Assembly (NCBI RefSeq): GCF_017515565.1
Contig: NZ_JAFWFN010000065.1
Location: forward strand, 1 to 46,110
Reading direction: 5' to 3'
Source of the DNA: Halomonas sp.
GTDB taxonomy: Bacteria > Pseudomonadota > Gammaproteobacteria > Pseudomonadales > Halomonadaceae
Length of the DNA: 46,110 bases
The notes under the pieces were generated by a model. The model made no database searches. It was not told where the DNA came from and saw only the letters and a program-made list of their open reading frames with translations. Numbering within the stretch: position 1 is the first letter of the stretch; each line of letters starts with the position of its first letter. Position numbers and translations under genes: made by a program. Of this stretch, positions 18,005-26,243 are shown piece by piece.

Positions 18005-20857
18005 ATGCGTCTAACACGCAAAACAACAGCCCCCAAGGCCCCAGGTCTGGGAATTTCCCGCCGTCAGTTTTTGCAGCGCACGGGTGTCGCAACCGGTGGC
18101 GTGGCGGCCGTAGGCTTTATGGGCGCGCCGATGATGCAGCGTGCCGAGTCGGCCCAGAAAACCCCGGTGCTAGACTCCCCCGTAGAGACTAAGCGCACCA
18201 TCTGCACGCACTGCTCTGTAGGTTGTGGCGTTTATGCGGAGGTTCAGGAAGGTATTTGGACAAAACAAGAGCCTGCCTTTGACCACCCCATTAACCGTGG
18301 TGCCCACTGTGCCAAGGGCGCCTCGCTGCGCCAGCACGGCCACTCCACCCGCCGTCTCAAGTACCCGATGAAGCTGGTGTCAGGTGAGTGGCAGCGCATG
18401 AGTTGGGACGATGCGGTCAACGAAATTGGCGACAAGCTGCTTGAGCTGCGCGATGAGCACGGCCCCGATAGCGTTTACTGGCTAGGCTCGGCCAAGTTCA
18501 ATAACGAGCAGGCGTATTTAATGCGCAAGCTGGCCTCTATGTGGGGCACCAACAATACCGACCACCAGGCGCGTATCTGTCACTCCACCACGGTGGCGGG
18601 TGTGGCGAACACCTGGGGTTACGGGGCGATGACTAACTCGCTCAACGATATGCAAAAAAGCAAATCCATACTGTTTATTGGCTCTAACCCGAGTGAAGCC
18701 CACCCGGTGGCGATGCAGCACATCTTGATTGCCAAAGAGCGCAATAATTGCGACATCATCGTTGCCGACCCGCGCTTCACCCGCACAGCGGCGAAAGCCA
18801 ATAAATTTGTACGTATTCGTCCTGGTTCGGATGTGGCGTATATTTGGGGCTTGCTGTGGCACATTTTTGAGAACGGCTGGGAAGATAGCGAATATATCAG
18901 CCAGCGCGTTTATGGCATGGACGATGTCCGTGCTGAAGTGGCCCAGTTTACCCCGAGCGTTGTAGAAGAAGTTACCGGCGTGCCGGAAGCGGATATGTTT
19001 GATGTGGCCAAACGCCTTTCGGACAACCGCCCAGGCTGCGTAGTGTGGTGTATGGGCGGCACTCAGCACACGACCGGTAACAACAATACCCGCGCTTACT
19101 GCATTTTAGAGCTGGCGCTGGGCAACATTGGTAAATCTGGTGGCGGTGCCAACATTCTGCGCGGTCATGACAACGTGCAGGGCGCTACCGACCTTGGACT
19201 GGGCTGTGACTCGCTGCCGGGCTACTACGGTTTGGCCGAGGGTGCCTGGCAGCACTGGTCAACCGTATGGGACGTTGACTATGAGTGGCTGAAAGAGCGC
19301 TTTGACGACACCGAGTATGCCGACGGCAAGCCCATGTACTCCAGCGGTATTACGGTATCCCGCTGGGTGGATGGCGTACTGGAAGAGGATGAAAATATCT
19401 CCCAGCGGACGGCGCTTAAAGCGATGTTCTACTGGGGCCACGCGGTTAACTCGCAAACCCGCGGCGTCGAAATGCAGCAGGCAATGAAGAAGCTTGAGAT
19501 GATGGTCATCGTTGACCCTTATCCCACCGTTGCCTCCGTTATGCACGACCGCAGTGATGGTGTTTATCTGCTGCCTGCGGCTACCCAGTTCGAGACTACC
19601 GGTAGCGTAACCGCCACCAACCGCTCCATTCAGTGGCGCGATAAAGTGATTGAGCCGCTGTTTGAGGCTAAGCCCGACCACGAGATCATGTACCTGTTCG
19701 CCCGCAAACTGGGCTTTGGTAATGAGTTCGTCAAGAACTTTGAGATGAATGGTAACGAGCCGCTTATTGAAGACGTACTGCGGGAAATTAACCGCGGCAT
19801 GTGGACGGTGGGTTACACCGGACAAAGCCCTGAGCGGCTCAAAGAGCACCAGAAAAACTGGCATACCTTCAGCTTTGAAAACCTGCGTGCCCAGGGCGGC
19901 CCCGCTGACGGCGACTACTATGGCCTGCCATGGCCCTGCTGGGGAACGCCGGAGTTTCGTCACCCTGGCTCACCCAACCTTTATGACACCAGCGTGCCGG
20001 TCATGGAAGGCGGTATGGGCTTCCGCGCCCGCTTTGGCATTGAGCGCAACGGCGTCAACCTGCTGGCCGAAGGCTCGGCACCTGTAGGTGGGGATATCGA
20101 CGATGGCTACCCCGAGTTCAACGATCAGTTGCTGAAAGATCTAGGCTGGTGGGATGACCTGACCGACGCTGAGAAAGTGGCCGCTGAAGGTAAAAACTGG
20201 AAAACCGACTTCTCAGGCGGTATCCAGCGGGTCGCGATTGAGCACGGTTGCGCCCCTTATGGCAACGCCAAAGCGCGCGCTGTGGTGTGGACCTTCCCCG
20301 ATGAAGTGCCAAAACACCGCGAGCCGCTTTACACCACGCGCCGTGACTTGGTTGAACGCTTCCCCACGTGGGACGACTTCGACTCCATCATGCGTCTGCC
20401 TACGTTGTACAAAACCATCCAGGATCGGGATAACAGCGCTGACTACCCGATTATTCTGACCTCGGGCCGACTGGTTGAGTACGAGGGCGGTGGTGAAGAG
20501 ACGCGCTCCATGTCGTGGCTGGCGGAGCTCCAACAAGAGATGTTTGTTGAGATCAATCCGGCCAATGCCAACGACCTAAGCATCAAAGATGGCGATGATG
20601 TCTGGGTGGAAGGTGCAGAAGGCGGGCGGGTAAAAGTTAAAGCCCTAGTCACGCCTCGCGTTGATCGTAACGTTGCGTTTATGCCATTCCACTTCGGTGG
20701 CATGTTCCAAGGCGAAAGCCTGCGCGACCGTTATCCGGACGGCTCTGATCCGTACATCATTGGTGAAGCAGCGAATACCGCCACCACCTATGGCTACGAT
20801 CCGGTGACACTAATGCAAGAGACTAAGTGCACCATTTGCCGCATTGAGCGCGCCTGA
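18005..20857 (+). CDS. fdhA: Formate dehydrogenase, catalytic (alpha) subunit, cysteine type
   Basis: A 950-residue molybdopterin oxidoreductase with its own Tat signal (ISRRQFLQRTGVATGG). An N-terminal [4Fe-4S] motif is CTHCSVGC, completed by GAHCAKG. The molybdenum ligand lies in ARICHSTTVAG as Cys192 (codon TGT at 18578), where the E. coli enzymes have selenocysteine. The C-terminal domain matches molydopterin-dinucleotide-binding folds. It should oxidise formate to CO2 in the periplasm using a bis-MGD cofactor and pass electrons to the beta subunit. The neighbouring accessory genes (chaperone, fdhD, moaA, mobA, moeA) fit this role. AGGAGA precedes the ATG. Confidence 0.96.
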   Translation: MRLTRKTTAPKAPGLGISRRQFLQRTGVATGGVAAVGFMGAPMMQRAESAQKTPVLDSPVETKRTICTHCSVGCGVYAEVQEGIWTKQEPAFDHPINRGAHCAKGASLRQHGHSTRRLKYPMKLVSGEWQRMSWDDAVNEIGDKLLELRDEHGPDSVYWLGSAKFNNEQAYLMRKLASMWGTNNTDHQARICHSTTVAGVANTWGYGAMTNSLNDMQKSKSILFIGSNPSEAHPVAMQHILIAKERNNCDIIVADPRFTRTAAKANKFVRIRPGSDVAYIWGLLWHIFENGWEDSEYISQRVYGMDDVRAEVAQFTPSVVEEVTGVPEADMFDVAKRLSDNRPGCVVWCMGGTQHTTGNNNTRAYCILELALGNIGKSGGGANILRGHDNVQGATDLGLGCDSLPGYYGLAEGAWQHWSTVWDVDYEWLKERFDDTEYADGKPMYSSGITVSRWVDGVLEEDENISQRTALKAMFYWGHAVNSQTRGVEMQQAMKKLEMMVIVDPYPTVASVMHDRSDGVYLLPAATQFETTGSVTATNRSIQWRDKVIEPLFEAKPDHEIMYLFARKLGFGNEFVKNFEMNGNEPLIEDVLREINRGMWTVGYTGQSPERLKEHQKNWHTFSFENLRAQGGPADGDYYGLPWPCWGTPEFRHPGSPNLYDTSVPVMEGGMGFRARFGIERNGVNLLAEGSAPVGGDIDDGYPEFNDQLLKDLGWWDDLTDAEKVAAEGKNWKTDFSGGIQRVAIEHGCAPYGNAKARAVVWTFPDEVPKHREPLYTTRRDLVERFPTWDDFDSIMRLPTLYKTIQDRDNSADYPIILTSGRLVEYEGGGEETRSMSWLAELQQEMFVEINPANANDLSIKDGDDVWVEGAEGGRVKVKALVTPRVDRNVAFMPFHFGGMFQGESLRDRYPDGSDPYIIGEAANTATTYGYDPVTLMQETKCTICRIERA

Positions 20858-20932
20858 GTCTTGAAAAAAGGCCGACCGACCTGACAGCACGGCGGTGCGG
20901 AAGCCATCCCGCACCGGCATGAGGAGAACACC

Positions 20933-21547
20933 ATGGCTCAAATGAAATTTATGTGTGACGCCGAGCGCTGCATCGAATGCAACGGCTGTGTCACCGCCTG
21001 TAAAAACGCTAACGATGTTGAATGGGGCATTCAACGCCGTCGAGTGGTCACGCTTAACGACGGTGAAGCAAGCGAGATGTCTATCTCAGTGGCCTGCATG
21101 CACTGTGACGACGCCCCCTGCATGGCCGTTTGCCCCACCGACTGCTTCTACAAAACCGATGACGGCATCGTGCTACACGATAAAGACCTGTGCATTGGCT
21201 GTGGCTACTGCCTGTACGCCTGCCCCTTTGGTGCGCCCCAGTTCCCCAAACAGAATGCCTTTGGTGAGCGTGGCAAGATGGACAAATGCACCTTCTGCGC
21301 TGGCGGCCCTGCTGAGAGCAAAGAAGAGGAGTATCAGAAGTACGGCTCTAACCGTATTGCCGAGGGTAAGCTGCCGCTATGTGCCGAGATGTGCTCAACC
21401 AAGGCGCTACTTGCGGGTGATGCCCAAGACGTGGCTGACATCTTCCGTCAGCGTGTAGTACACCGCGGCCACCCAGACGGTGCCTGGTCCAATAATCCTC
21501 AGGCCAGTGCCGATAACTTAGCCTACGATGCTGCCCGTAAAGGGTGA
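20933..21547 (+). CDS. fdhB: Formate dehydrogenase, iron-sulfur (beta) subunit
   Basis: A 204-residue four-cluster ferredoxin-like subunit. Cysteine motifs occur as CIECNGCVTAC, CMHCDDAPCMAVCP, CIGCGYCLYACP and CTFC with a late CAEMC. It should carry electrons from the catalytic subunit to the cytochrome b subunit. It has no signal of its own and probably travels with the alpha subunit through the Tat system. A GAGGAG lies before the ATG, and it is 75 bases downstream of fdhA. Confidence 0.95.
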   Translation: MAQMKFMCDAERCIECNGCVTACKNANDVEWGIQRRRVVTLNDGEASEMSISVACMHCDDAPCMAVCPTDCFYKTDDGIVLHDKDLCIGCGYCLYACPFGAPQFPKQNAFGERGKMDKCTFCAGGPAESKEEEYQKYGSNRIAEGKLPLCAEMCSTKALLAGDAQDVADIFRQRVVHRGHPDGAWSNNPQASADNLAYDAARKG

Positions 21548-21558
21548 GGAGGCGTGTC

Positions 21559-22659
21559 ATGAACCTGTTGACTGCACAGGCACCCGTCAGGGTGCCGCGC
21601 TCAGGTAAAGGGCTCGCCCTGGGCATTTGGCGCTTGGTGATGGTGGCGCTAGTACTGATGCTTAGCCTTGGGTTCACCCAGGTAGCGGTGGCCCAGGCGG
21701 AACCTGATCGCGAAATGAGAACCGCTGCCCCCGGCATTACGGCCGATCAGTGGCGCCAGGTGCGAAGTGGCGAGACGGATGCAAATTTCCGGGATTCTCG
21801 TCATGACAGCAACTACAACCTGATCAACGCCAGTGGTGAAACATGGCGGACTCTGCGCAACCGCTGGGTGTCGCCATTTGGCCTAATCGCTGTGTTTGGC
21901 ATGGTGGGCATTATCACGCTGTTCTATCTGATAATCGGCCGTAAGGAATTAGCAGAGCCGCGTACTGGCCGCAAGCTGTTCCGCTGGTCACTACTCATGC
22001 GCTCGTTGCACTGGACCGTGGCCACCCTGTTTATCACCTTGGCGCTGACCGGTTTAAACTTGCTGTACGGCAAGTTCGTATTCCGGTCGCTTTTCGGTGA
22101 TGCTTTTTGGGGGTGGATGATCTCGGCCTCGAAAGTTTTACATAACTACTTGGGGCCGCTATTTGGCATTCTGCTGGTTGTGCTACTAGTGAAGCTGCTT
22201 AAAGATAACATTCCCAAAAAGCACGACCTGCAGTGGTTCAAGCAGGGCGGTGGGCTTGTAGGGAAAGGCCATCCGGATGCAGGTTTCGCTAATGGCGGGG
22301 AAAAAGCCTGGTATTGGTTGCTGGCTACCGCAGGCATTGTGGTTGTTGCTAGTGGCTTTGTGCTCGACTTTCCTAACTACGGCCAAAGCCGTGACACCAT
22401 GCAGTGGGCGAATATTATCCATGCGGTGGGTGCCCTTGGCTTAACCGCAGTAGCGCTTGGCCATATCTACATTGGCACGGTGGGCACCGAAGGGTCGCTT
22501 GAAGCCATGACCACGGGTTACGTGGATGAAGCTTGGGCGAAAGAGCACCACAACCTTTGGTATGAAGAAGTGAAGGATCAAGCGATCTCGGAAGAGGAGG
22601 TTGCCGCTCGCAAGTCGGGTGACAGCAGCAGTGACGTTTCAGCTTCTCGACCTAGCTAG
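21559..22659 (+). CDS. fdhC: Formate dehydrogenase, cytochrome b556 (gamma) subunit
   Basis: A 366-residue membrane protein. It has an N-terminal signal-like segment ending near VAVAQA and a periplasmic stretch of about 55 residues. A membrane anchor follows, then the cytochrome b561-like core with histidines in RSLHWTVATLF, KVLHNYLGPLFG and IIHAVGALG. It should bind haem b and transfer electrons to quinone. I chose ATG at 21559 because GAGGAGG lies six bases upstream; a GTG at 21544 is less likely. The C-terminal tail is serine-rich. A strong terminator follows. Confidence 0.94.
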   Translation: MNLLTAQAPVRVPRSGKGLALGIWRLVMVALVLMLSLGFTQVAVAQAEPDREMRTAAPGITADQWRQVRSGETDANFRDSRHDSNYNLINASGETWRTLRNRWVSPFGLIAVFGMVGIITLFYLIIGRKELAEPRTGRKLFRWSLLMRSLHWTVATLFITLALTGLNLLYGKFVFRSLFGDAFWGWMISASKVLHNYLGPLFGILLVVLLVKLLKDNIPKKHDLQWFKQGGGLVGKGHPDAGFANGGEKAWYWLLATAGIVVVASGFVLDFPNYGQSRDTMQWANIIHAVGALGLTAVALGHIYIGTVGTEGSLEAMTTGYVDEAWAKEHHNLWYEEVKDQAISEEEVAARKSGDSSSDVSASRPS

Positions 22660-22680
22660 CGACGTAAAGTAATGCCCTTT

Positions 22681-22706
22681 GACACCGCCTACGGGCGGTG
22701 TCTTTT
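22681..22706 (+). terminator. Intrinsic terminator of the formate dehydrogenase operon
   Basis: GACACCGCC and GGCGGTGTC form a perfect 9-bp GC-rich stem with a TACG tetraloop, followed by TTTTG. It lies 21 bases after the fdhC stop codon. Confidence 0.88.
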
Positions 22707-22744
22707 GTTATGCTGCCCTAAACTCACTTTAAAGAGACATCAAC

Positions 22745-23071
22745 ATGGCAACATTTGACGAACTGGATACTACCGCGCGTACCGAGCTTGAAGCAGCCGC
22801 TTTTCGCCGCCTACTGAAGCATTTAGACGACAACAAAGACGTGCAAAATATCGACCTGATGATCCTGGCTGACTTCTGTCGCAACTGCCTTTCCAAGTGG
22901 CTGGTCACGGCAGCAGAGGAGCAGGGTACTTCGCTTGAGATGGAAGCCGCCCGAGAGTACGTGTATGGCATGCCCTATAGCGAGTGGAAAGAGCACTACC
23001 AAGGTAAGGCAACGCCCGAGCAGCTCGCTGCGCTAGAGGCGCGTCACGCTCAGAAGAAAACCCAGGAGTAG
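22745..23071 (+). CDS. DUF1244 family protein
   Basis: A 108-residue helical protein with the DUF1244 core: HLDDNKDVQNIDLMILADFCRNCLS in overlapping segments, and YGMPYSEWKEHYQ near the end. The conserved FCRNCL pair of cysteines is present. Function is unknown. It follows the formate dehydrogenase terminator and is three bases from moaB, so the two probably share a transcript. Confidence 0.85.
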   Translation: MATFDELDTTARTELEAAAFRRLLKHLDDNKDVQNIDLMILADFCRNCLSKWLVTAAEEQGTSLEMEAAREYVYGMPYSEWKEHYQGKATPEQLAALEARHAQKKTQE

Positions 23072-23074
23072 CCC

Positions 23075-23593
23075 ATGGAAAGCATGGTGGCGTTAAACGT
23101 AGCGGTGTTAACGGTGTCGGATACGCGCACGGAAGAGACCGATCGTTCGGGCCAATTCCTAATAGAGCGACTCACCGGTGCGGGCCATAACCTGGTTGAA
23201 AAGCGCATCGTGCAGGATGATGTGTATCAACTTCGCGCGGTGGTGGCCCAGTGGATCGCCGACCCAGCGGTTCAGGTGGTGATTACCACGGGGGGAACTG
23301 GCTTTACCGGGCGTGACTCCACCCCCGAAGCTATCTCGGTACTGCTGGATAAGCGCATCGAAGGCTTTGGTGAGCGCTTTCGCCAACTGAGTGGCGACGA
23401 GATCGGCAGCTCCACGATTCAAAGCCGCGCCTTGGGCGGGTTCGCCAACGCCACCGTGGTGTTCTGTTTGCCCGGTTCAACCGGCGCGTGCCGCACTGGC
23501 TGGGACGGCATTCTGGCCGAGCAGTTGGATAGCCGCCATAAGCCGTGCAATTTTGCCAACTTAGTGATTCCAGGCCGGGGGCAGCATGGCTGA
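23075..23593 (+). CDS. moaB: Molybdenum cofactor biosynthesis protein MoaB
   Basis: A 172-residue MoaB/Mog-type protein. The molybdopterin-binding motifs TTGGTGFTGRDSTPEA and CLPGSTGACRTGWD are intact. MoaB-type proteins adenylylate molybdopterin or assist that step before MoeA acts. AGGAG lies six bases before the ATG at 23075. The last 11 codons and the stop lie in a 37-bp repeat that recurs at 31233-31269 in front of the second moeA. Without the intervening island, the moaB stop would overlap the moeA start. Confidence 0.94.
   Translation: MESMVALNVAVLTVSDTRTEETDRSGQFLIERLTGAGHNLVEKRIVQDDVYQLRAVVAQWIADPAVQVVITTGGTGFTGRDSTPEAISVLLDKRIEGFGERFRQLSGDEIGSSTIQSRALGGFANATVVFCLPGSTGACRTGWDGILAEQLDSRHKPCNFANLVIPGRGQHG
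23557..23593 (+). repeat. Left 37-bp direct repeat (candidate attL) at the moaB 3' end
   Basis: The sequence begins CAACTTAGTG and ends CATGGCTGA. It is identical base for base to 31233-31269, and identity breaks on both sides. It encodes the moaB C-terminus and stop. It marks the left edge of the restriction-modification island. Confidence 0.92.
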
Positions 23594-23643
23594 AGGTGTG
23601 CTCTACTTATAATCTATGAGCAGTATGATACGGCTTTGCGAGA

Positions 23644-23670
23644 CACATGGCCTGCTTGGCAGGCCATGTG
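23644..23670. terminator. Perfect 12-bp hairpin inside the left island edge
   Basis: CACATGGCCTGC and GCAGGCCATGTG pair perfectly around a TTG loop. On the plus strand it is followed by ATGGCTTTTG, a weak T run. It may stop transcripts leaving moaB, or those arriving from hsdR on the other strand. A recombination-related palindrome is the alternative. Confidence 0.5.
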
Positions 23671-23699
23671 ATGGCTTTTGTCGTGAATCCGATAAATCT

Positions 23700-26087
23700 C
23701 TAATAGAGATTTTTTTGAAAATCCACAAATACGTCACGGATATTTCCTACTGAACCTAGTTCGCTCACCGCATCTCGGATGGTGTGATACTTCAACTCAA
23801 TCAGCAGCGGAAGTTTGTCAGGATCTAACTCTCCAACACCACGCTCCACGTAATGACCTAGAACAAAACGCAGGAATTCTTGCTGTTGATAGTCGTACTC
23901 ACGGAAAATCGCTTCCCGGTGTGAATCCACGCGTTCGGTGCGTGTGACGGGGGGATGATTAAATGCAATGTAAGCTAGCACGTCGTAAATATCGCTTTTG
24001 TCGGCCTCAATCATCTTGCCGACATCAAGTAATTGTTCGATGGAGTATCCCTTTTCTTCCAGGCTAGCCATCAACTTCTTCCGCGTATCTGGACTGCTCC
24101 ACAGTTCCCGTAGTTTGTCCTCATCAGAAAACCAAGCGGGTAGGTCGCCATAAAGGCGCTTTACGAACTCAGCGGCCGACATCGGCGTTCCGTCAGGACT
24201 CCAGAAACTGGTGGCGCTCATGTGCTGTAACGTGCGCTCCTTCCCATCGGCTAACTTAATTTTTACTTTTGTTTTTTTCTGACAGATACAGGGACTCTCG
24301 CCACATTCAGAGCATGGTTCAGTTGGCTCTTTCTTACACGTGCAGGGGCGTTCGCTGCACTCAGGGCATGGTGCCGGTGGTTCAACAGCACACTGGCAAG
24401 GAATTTGGCCGCATTCCTGACAAGGCTCTGGCGGTAGCGGCTCACCGTCCCACTCTGGGTCATTAAAGTGCTCATGAGCTCTGACAAAGTCGTAGATGGT
24501 GAAATAGTCTTTACCATCAAACAAACGCGTGCCGCGACCGATAATCTGTTTAAACTCAATCATTGAGTTTACCGGGCGCATCAACACTATATTGCGCACA
24601 TTGCGGGCATCTACGCCGGTCGAAAGCTTTTGTGATGTGGTCAGAATAGTAGGAATCGTCTTTTCGTTATCCTGAAACTGCTTTAGGAAGCGTTCGCCCT
24701 CAGCGCCGTCGTCAGCGGTGACGCGCTCGCAATAATGGGGATTATTACTGCTTTTCATTTGGTTGATCAGGTCACGAACCGCCAGCGCATGCTCCTGAGT
24801 GGTACAGAAGACGATGGACTTTTCACGCTGATTAATCTGCTCCATGAACAAACGAATACGATATTTCTCTCGGGCCTTGATTTCGATAACACGGTTAAAA
24901 TCCGTCTCGGTATATCGGCGACCCTTTTCTATCTCACCCTCAATAACTTCGTCATCACTGGTATAAACATAGTCATCTAACGTAGTCGCAATCTGCTTTA
25001 CCTTGAACGGGGTAAGATAACCGTCGTTAATGCCTTCTTTAAGTGAGTATACATATACAGGTTCACCAAAGTAGGCGTAGGTATCAGCGTTGTTATCACG
25101 CTTTGGCGTTGCTGTTAGCCCAAGTTGCACTGCTGGTTGGAAGTATTCCAGAATGCCTCGCCAGTTGCCTTCATCATTAGCACCACCCCGATGGCATTCG
25201 TCGATAATGATAAGATCGAAAAAGTCCGGAGGGTAATCACCAAAATGGGGTGCCGACCCACCATCTTCATCGCGGCCCGTCATAAACGTCTGGAAAATAG
25301 TGAAAAAGATGCTGCCGTTCTTGGGCACACGGCCTTTTTTGCGGATAGTGTCTGGATCGATACGCACTAAAGCATCTGGAGGAAAGGCCGAAAAGTCATT
25401 GAAAGCTTGGTTGGCGAGGATGTTGCGATCAGCCAAAAATAGAATACGCGGCCTGCGTCCTGTCTCGCCTGTCTCCTGGGCAGCAAGACTCCACCGGGAG
25501 TGAAATAGCTTCCAAGCAATCTGAAAAGCAATAGCCGTTTTGCCTGTTCCAGTGGCAAGGGTTAGCAGAATCCGGCGTTGGTCATGAGAAATCGCTTCCA
25601 ATGCCTGGGTAATCGCGTTGTGCTGATAGTAACGTGGTTGCCAGAACCCACCCTTATCTTCGAAGGGAACGGCACCAAAGCGCTCGCGCCAGGCATTCTG
25701 TTCAGCGAAGGTCTCCGCCCAGAGCGCTTCCGTTGTGGGGTAGCTATACACCAAGCCCTCTTCACCGGAGTAGAGGTCTACACGGTAAATACCCTCTCCA
25801 TTAGTGCTGTAGGCAAAGCGGGCCTGAAGGCGTTCGGCGTAGCGCTTTGCCTGGGCAAGACCTTCTGTTACCGGCAGCGCGCGCTTTTTGGCCTCAATCA
25901 CCGCTAACTTCTGGCCTTTATAGGTCAGCACATAGTCAGCAATATCCGAAGGGCCTCGGCGGCCACCGCCTTGCAGTCGCCCTGGAGCAATCACCTCGCG
26001 CCGAACCCGGCTGGCATCAACCACACCCCAGCCAGCGGATTTCAGCGCCGGATCAATCAGTTCTGCTCGGGTTTCTGCCTCGTTCAT
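23700..26087 (-). CDS. hsdR: Type I restriction endonuclease subunit R (HsdR)
   Basis: A 795-residue restriction and translocation subunit. The N-terminal nuclease domain shows Asp51 and the Glu65-x-Lys67 pair (AVIEAKK). The helicase part has a P-loop TLATGTGKTAIAF near 177-189, a DEAD-box-like IIIDECHRGG, and QIIGRGTRL in the second RecA-like domain. HsdR translocates DNA and cuts it far from the unmethylated target when bound to HsdM and HsdS. Oddity: residues about 553-604 hold three copies of an 18-residue unit, each PC-x-EC-x3-PC-x-C, twelve cysteines in all. This suggests zinc knuckles between the helicase and the C-terminal region. AGGAAG precedes the ATG. It lies 156 bases after the Schlafen-like gene. 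Confidence 0.95.
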   Translation of the reverse strand: MNEAETRAELIDPALKSAGWGVVDASRVRREVIAPGRLQGGGRRGPSDIADYVLTYKGQKLAVIEAKKRALPVTEGLAQAKRYAERLQARFAYSTNGEGIYRVDLYSGEEGLVYSYPTTEALWAETFAEQNAWRERFGAVPFEDKGGFWQPRYYQHNAITQALEAISHDQRRILLTLATGTGKTAIAFQIAWKLFHSRWSLAAQETGETGRRPRILFLADRNILANQAFNDFSAFPPDALVRIDPDTIRKKGRVPKNGSIFFTIFQTFMTGRDEDGGSAPHFGDYPPDFFDLIIIDECHRGGANDEGNWRGILEYFQPAVQLGLTATPKRDNNADTYAYFGEPVYVYSLKEGINDGYLTPFKVKQIATTLDDYVYTSDDEVIEGEIEKGRRYTETDFNRVIEIKAREKYRIRLFMEQINQREKSIVFCTTQEHALAVRDLINQMKSSNNPHYCERVTADDGAEGERFLKQFQDNEKTIPTILTTSQKLSTGVDARNVRNIVLMRPVNSMIEFKQIIGRGTRLFDGKDYFTIYDFVRAHEHFNDPEWDGEPLPPEPCQECGQIPCQCAVEPPAPCPECSERPCTCKKEPTEPCSECGESPCICQKKTKVKIKLADGKERTLQHMSATSFWSPDGTPMSAAEFVKRLYGDLPAWFSDEDKLRELWSSPDTRKKLMASLEEKGYSIEQLLDVGKMIEADKSDIYDVLAYIAFNHPPVTRTERVDSHREAIFREYDYQQQEFLRFVLGHYVERGVGELDPDKLPLLIELKYHTIRDAVSELGSVGNIRDVFVDFQKNLY

Positions 26088-26124
26088 AGGCTTCCTGCTA
26101 GTTTGATGGCCTTGGCTGAAGACG

Positions 26125-26145
26125 GAATCAAGAATGAATCAAGAA
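26125..26145. repeat. Tandem 11-bp direct repeat upstream of hsdR
   Basis: GAATCAAGAA occurs at 26125-26134 and 26136-26145, a period of 11 bases or about one helical turn. It lies 40-60 bases upstream of the hsdR start. It may be a regulator site. The evidence is positional only. Confidence 0.35.
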
Positions 26146-26153
26146 AATATGCC

Positions 26154-26211
26154 GCCGTTAAAATATTAAATTATTGATTTATAATGTTTTTATAAGAAGT
26201 GACTTAACGGC
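26154..26211. repeat. 8-bp inverted repeat enclosing a 42-bp AT-rich segment upstream of hsdR
   Basis: GCCGTTAA (26154-26161) and TTAACGGC (26204-26211) are perfect inverted copies around a very AT-rich spacer containing several TATAAT-like hexamers. The spacer may hold a separate hsdR promoter. No -35 element is clear. Confidence 0.35.
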
Positions 26212-26243
26212 TGGCAGTGTGAAATCAAAACCCGATCAAGAAA

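Noticed and set aside
18578-18580. Possible selenocysteine in the formate dehydrogenase catalytic subunit
   Set aside because: The codon at the metal-ligand position is TGT (cysteine), with no in-frame TGA, and no selenocysteine machinery is seen in the window.
24275-24430. Regularly spaced repeats that could suggest a CRISPR-like array
   Set aside because: The repeat is at protein level, lies in frame inside hsdR, and has only three imperfect units without unique spacers.
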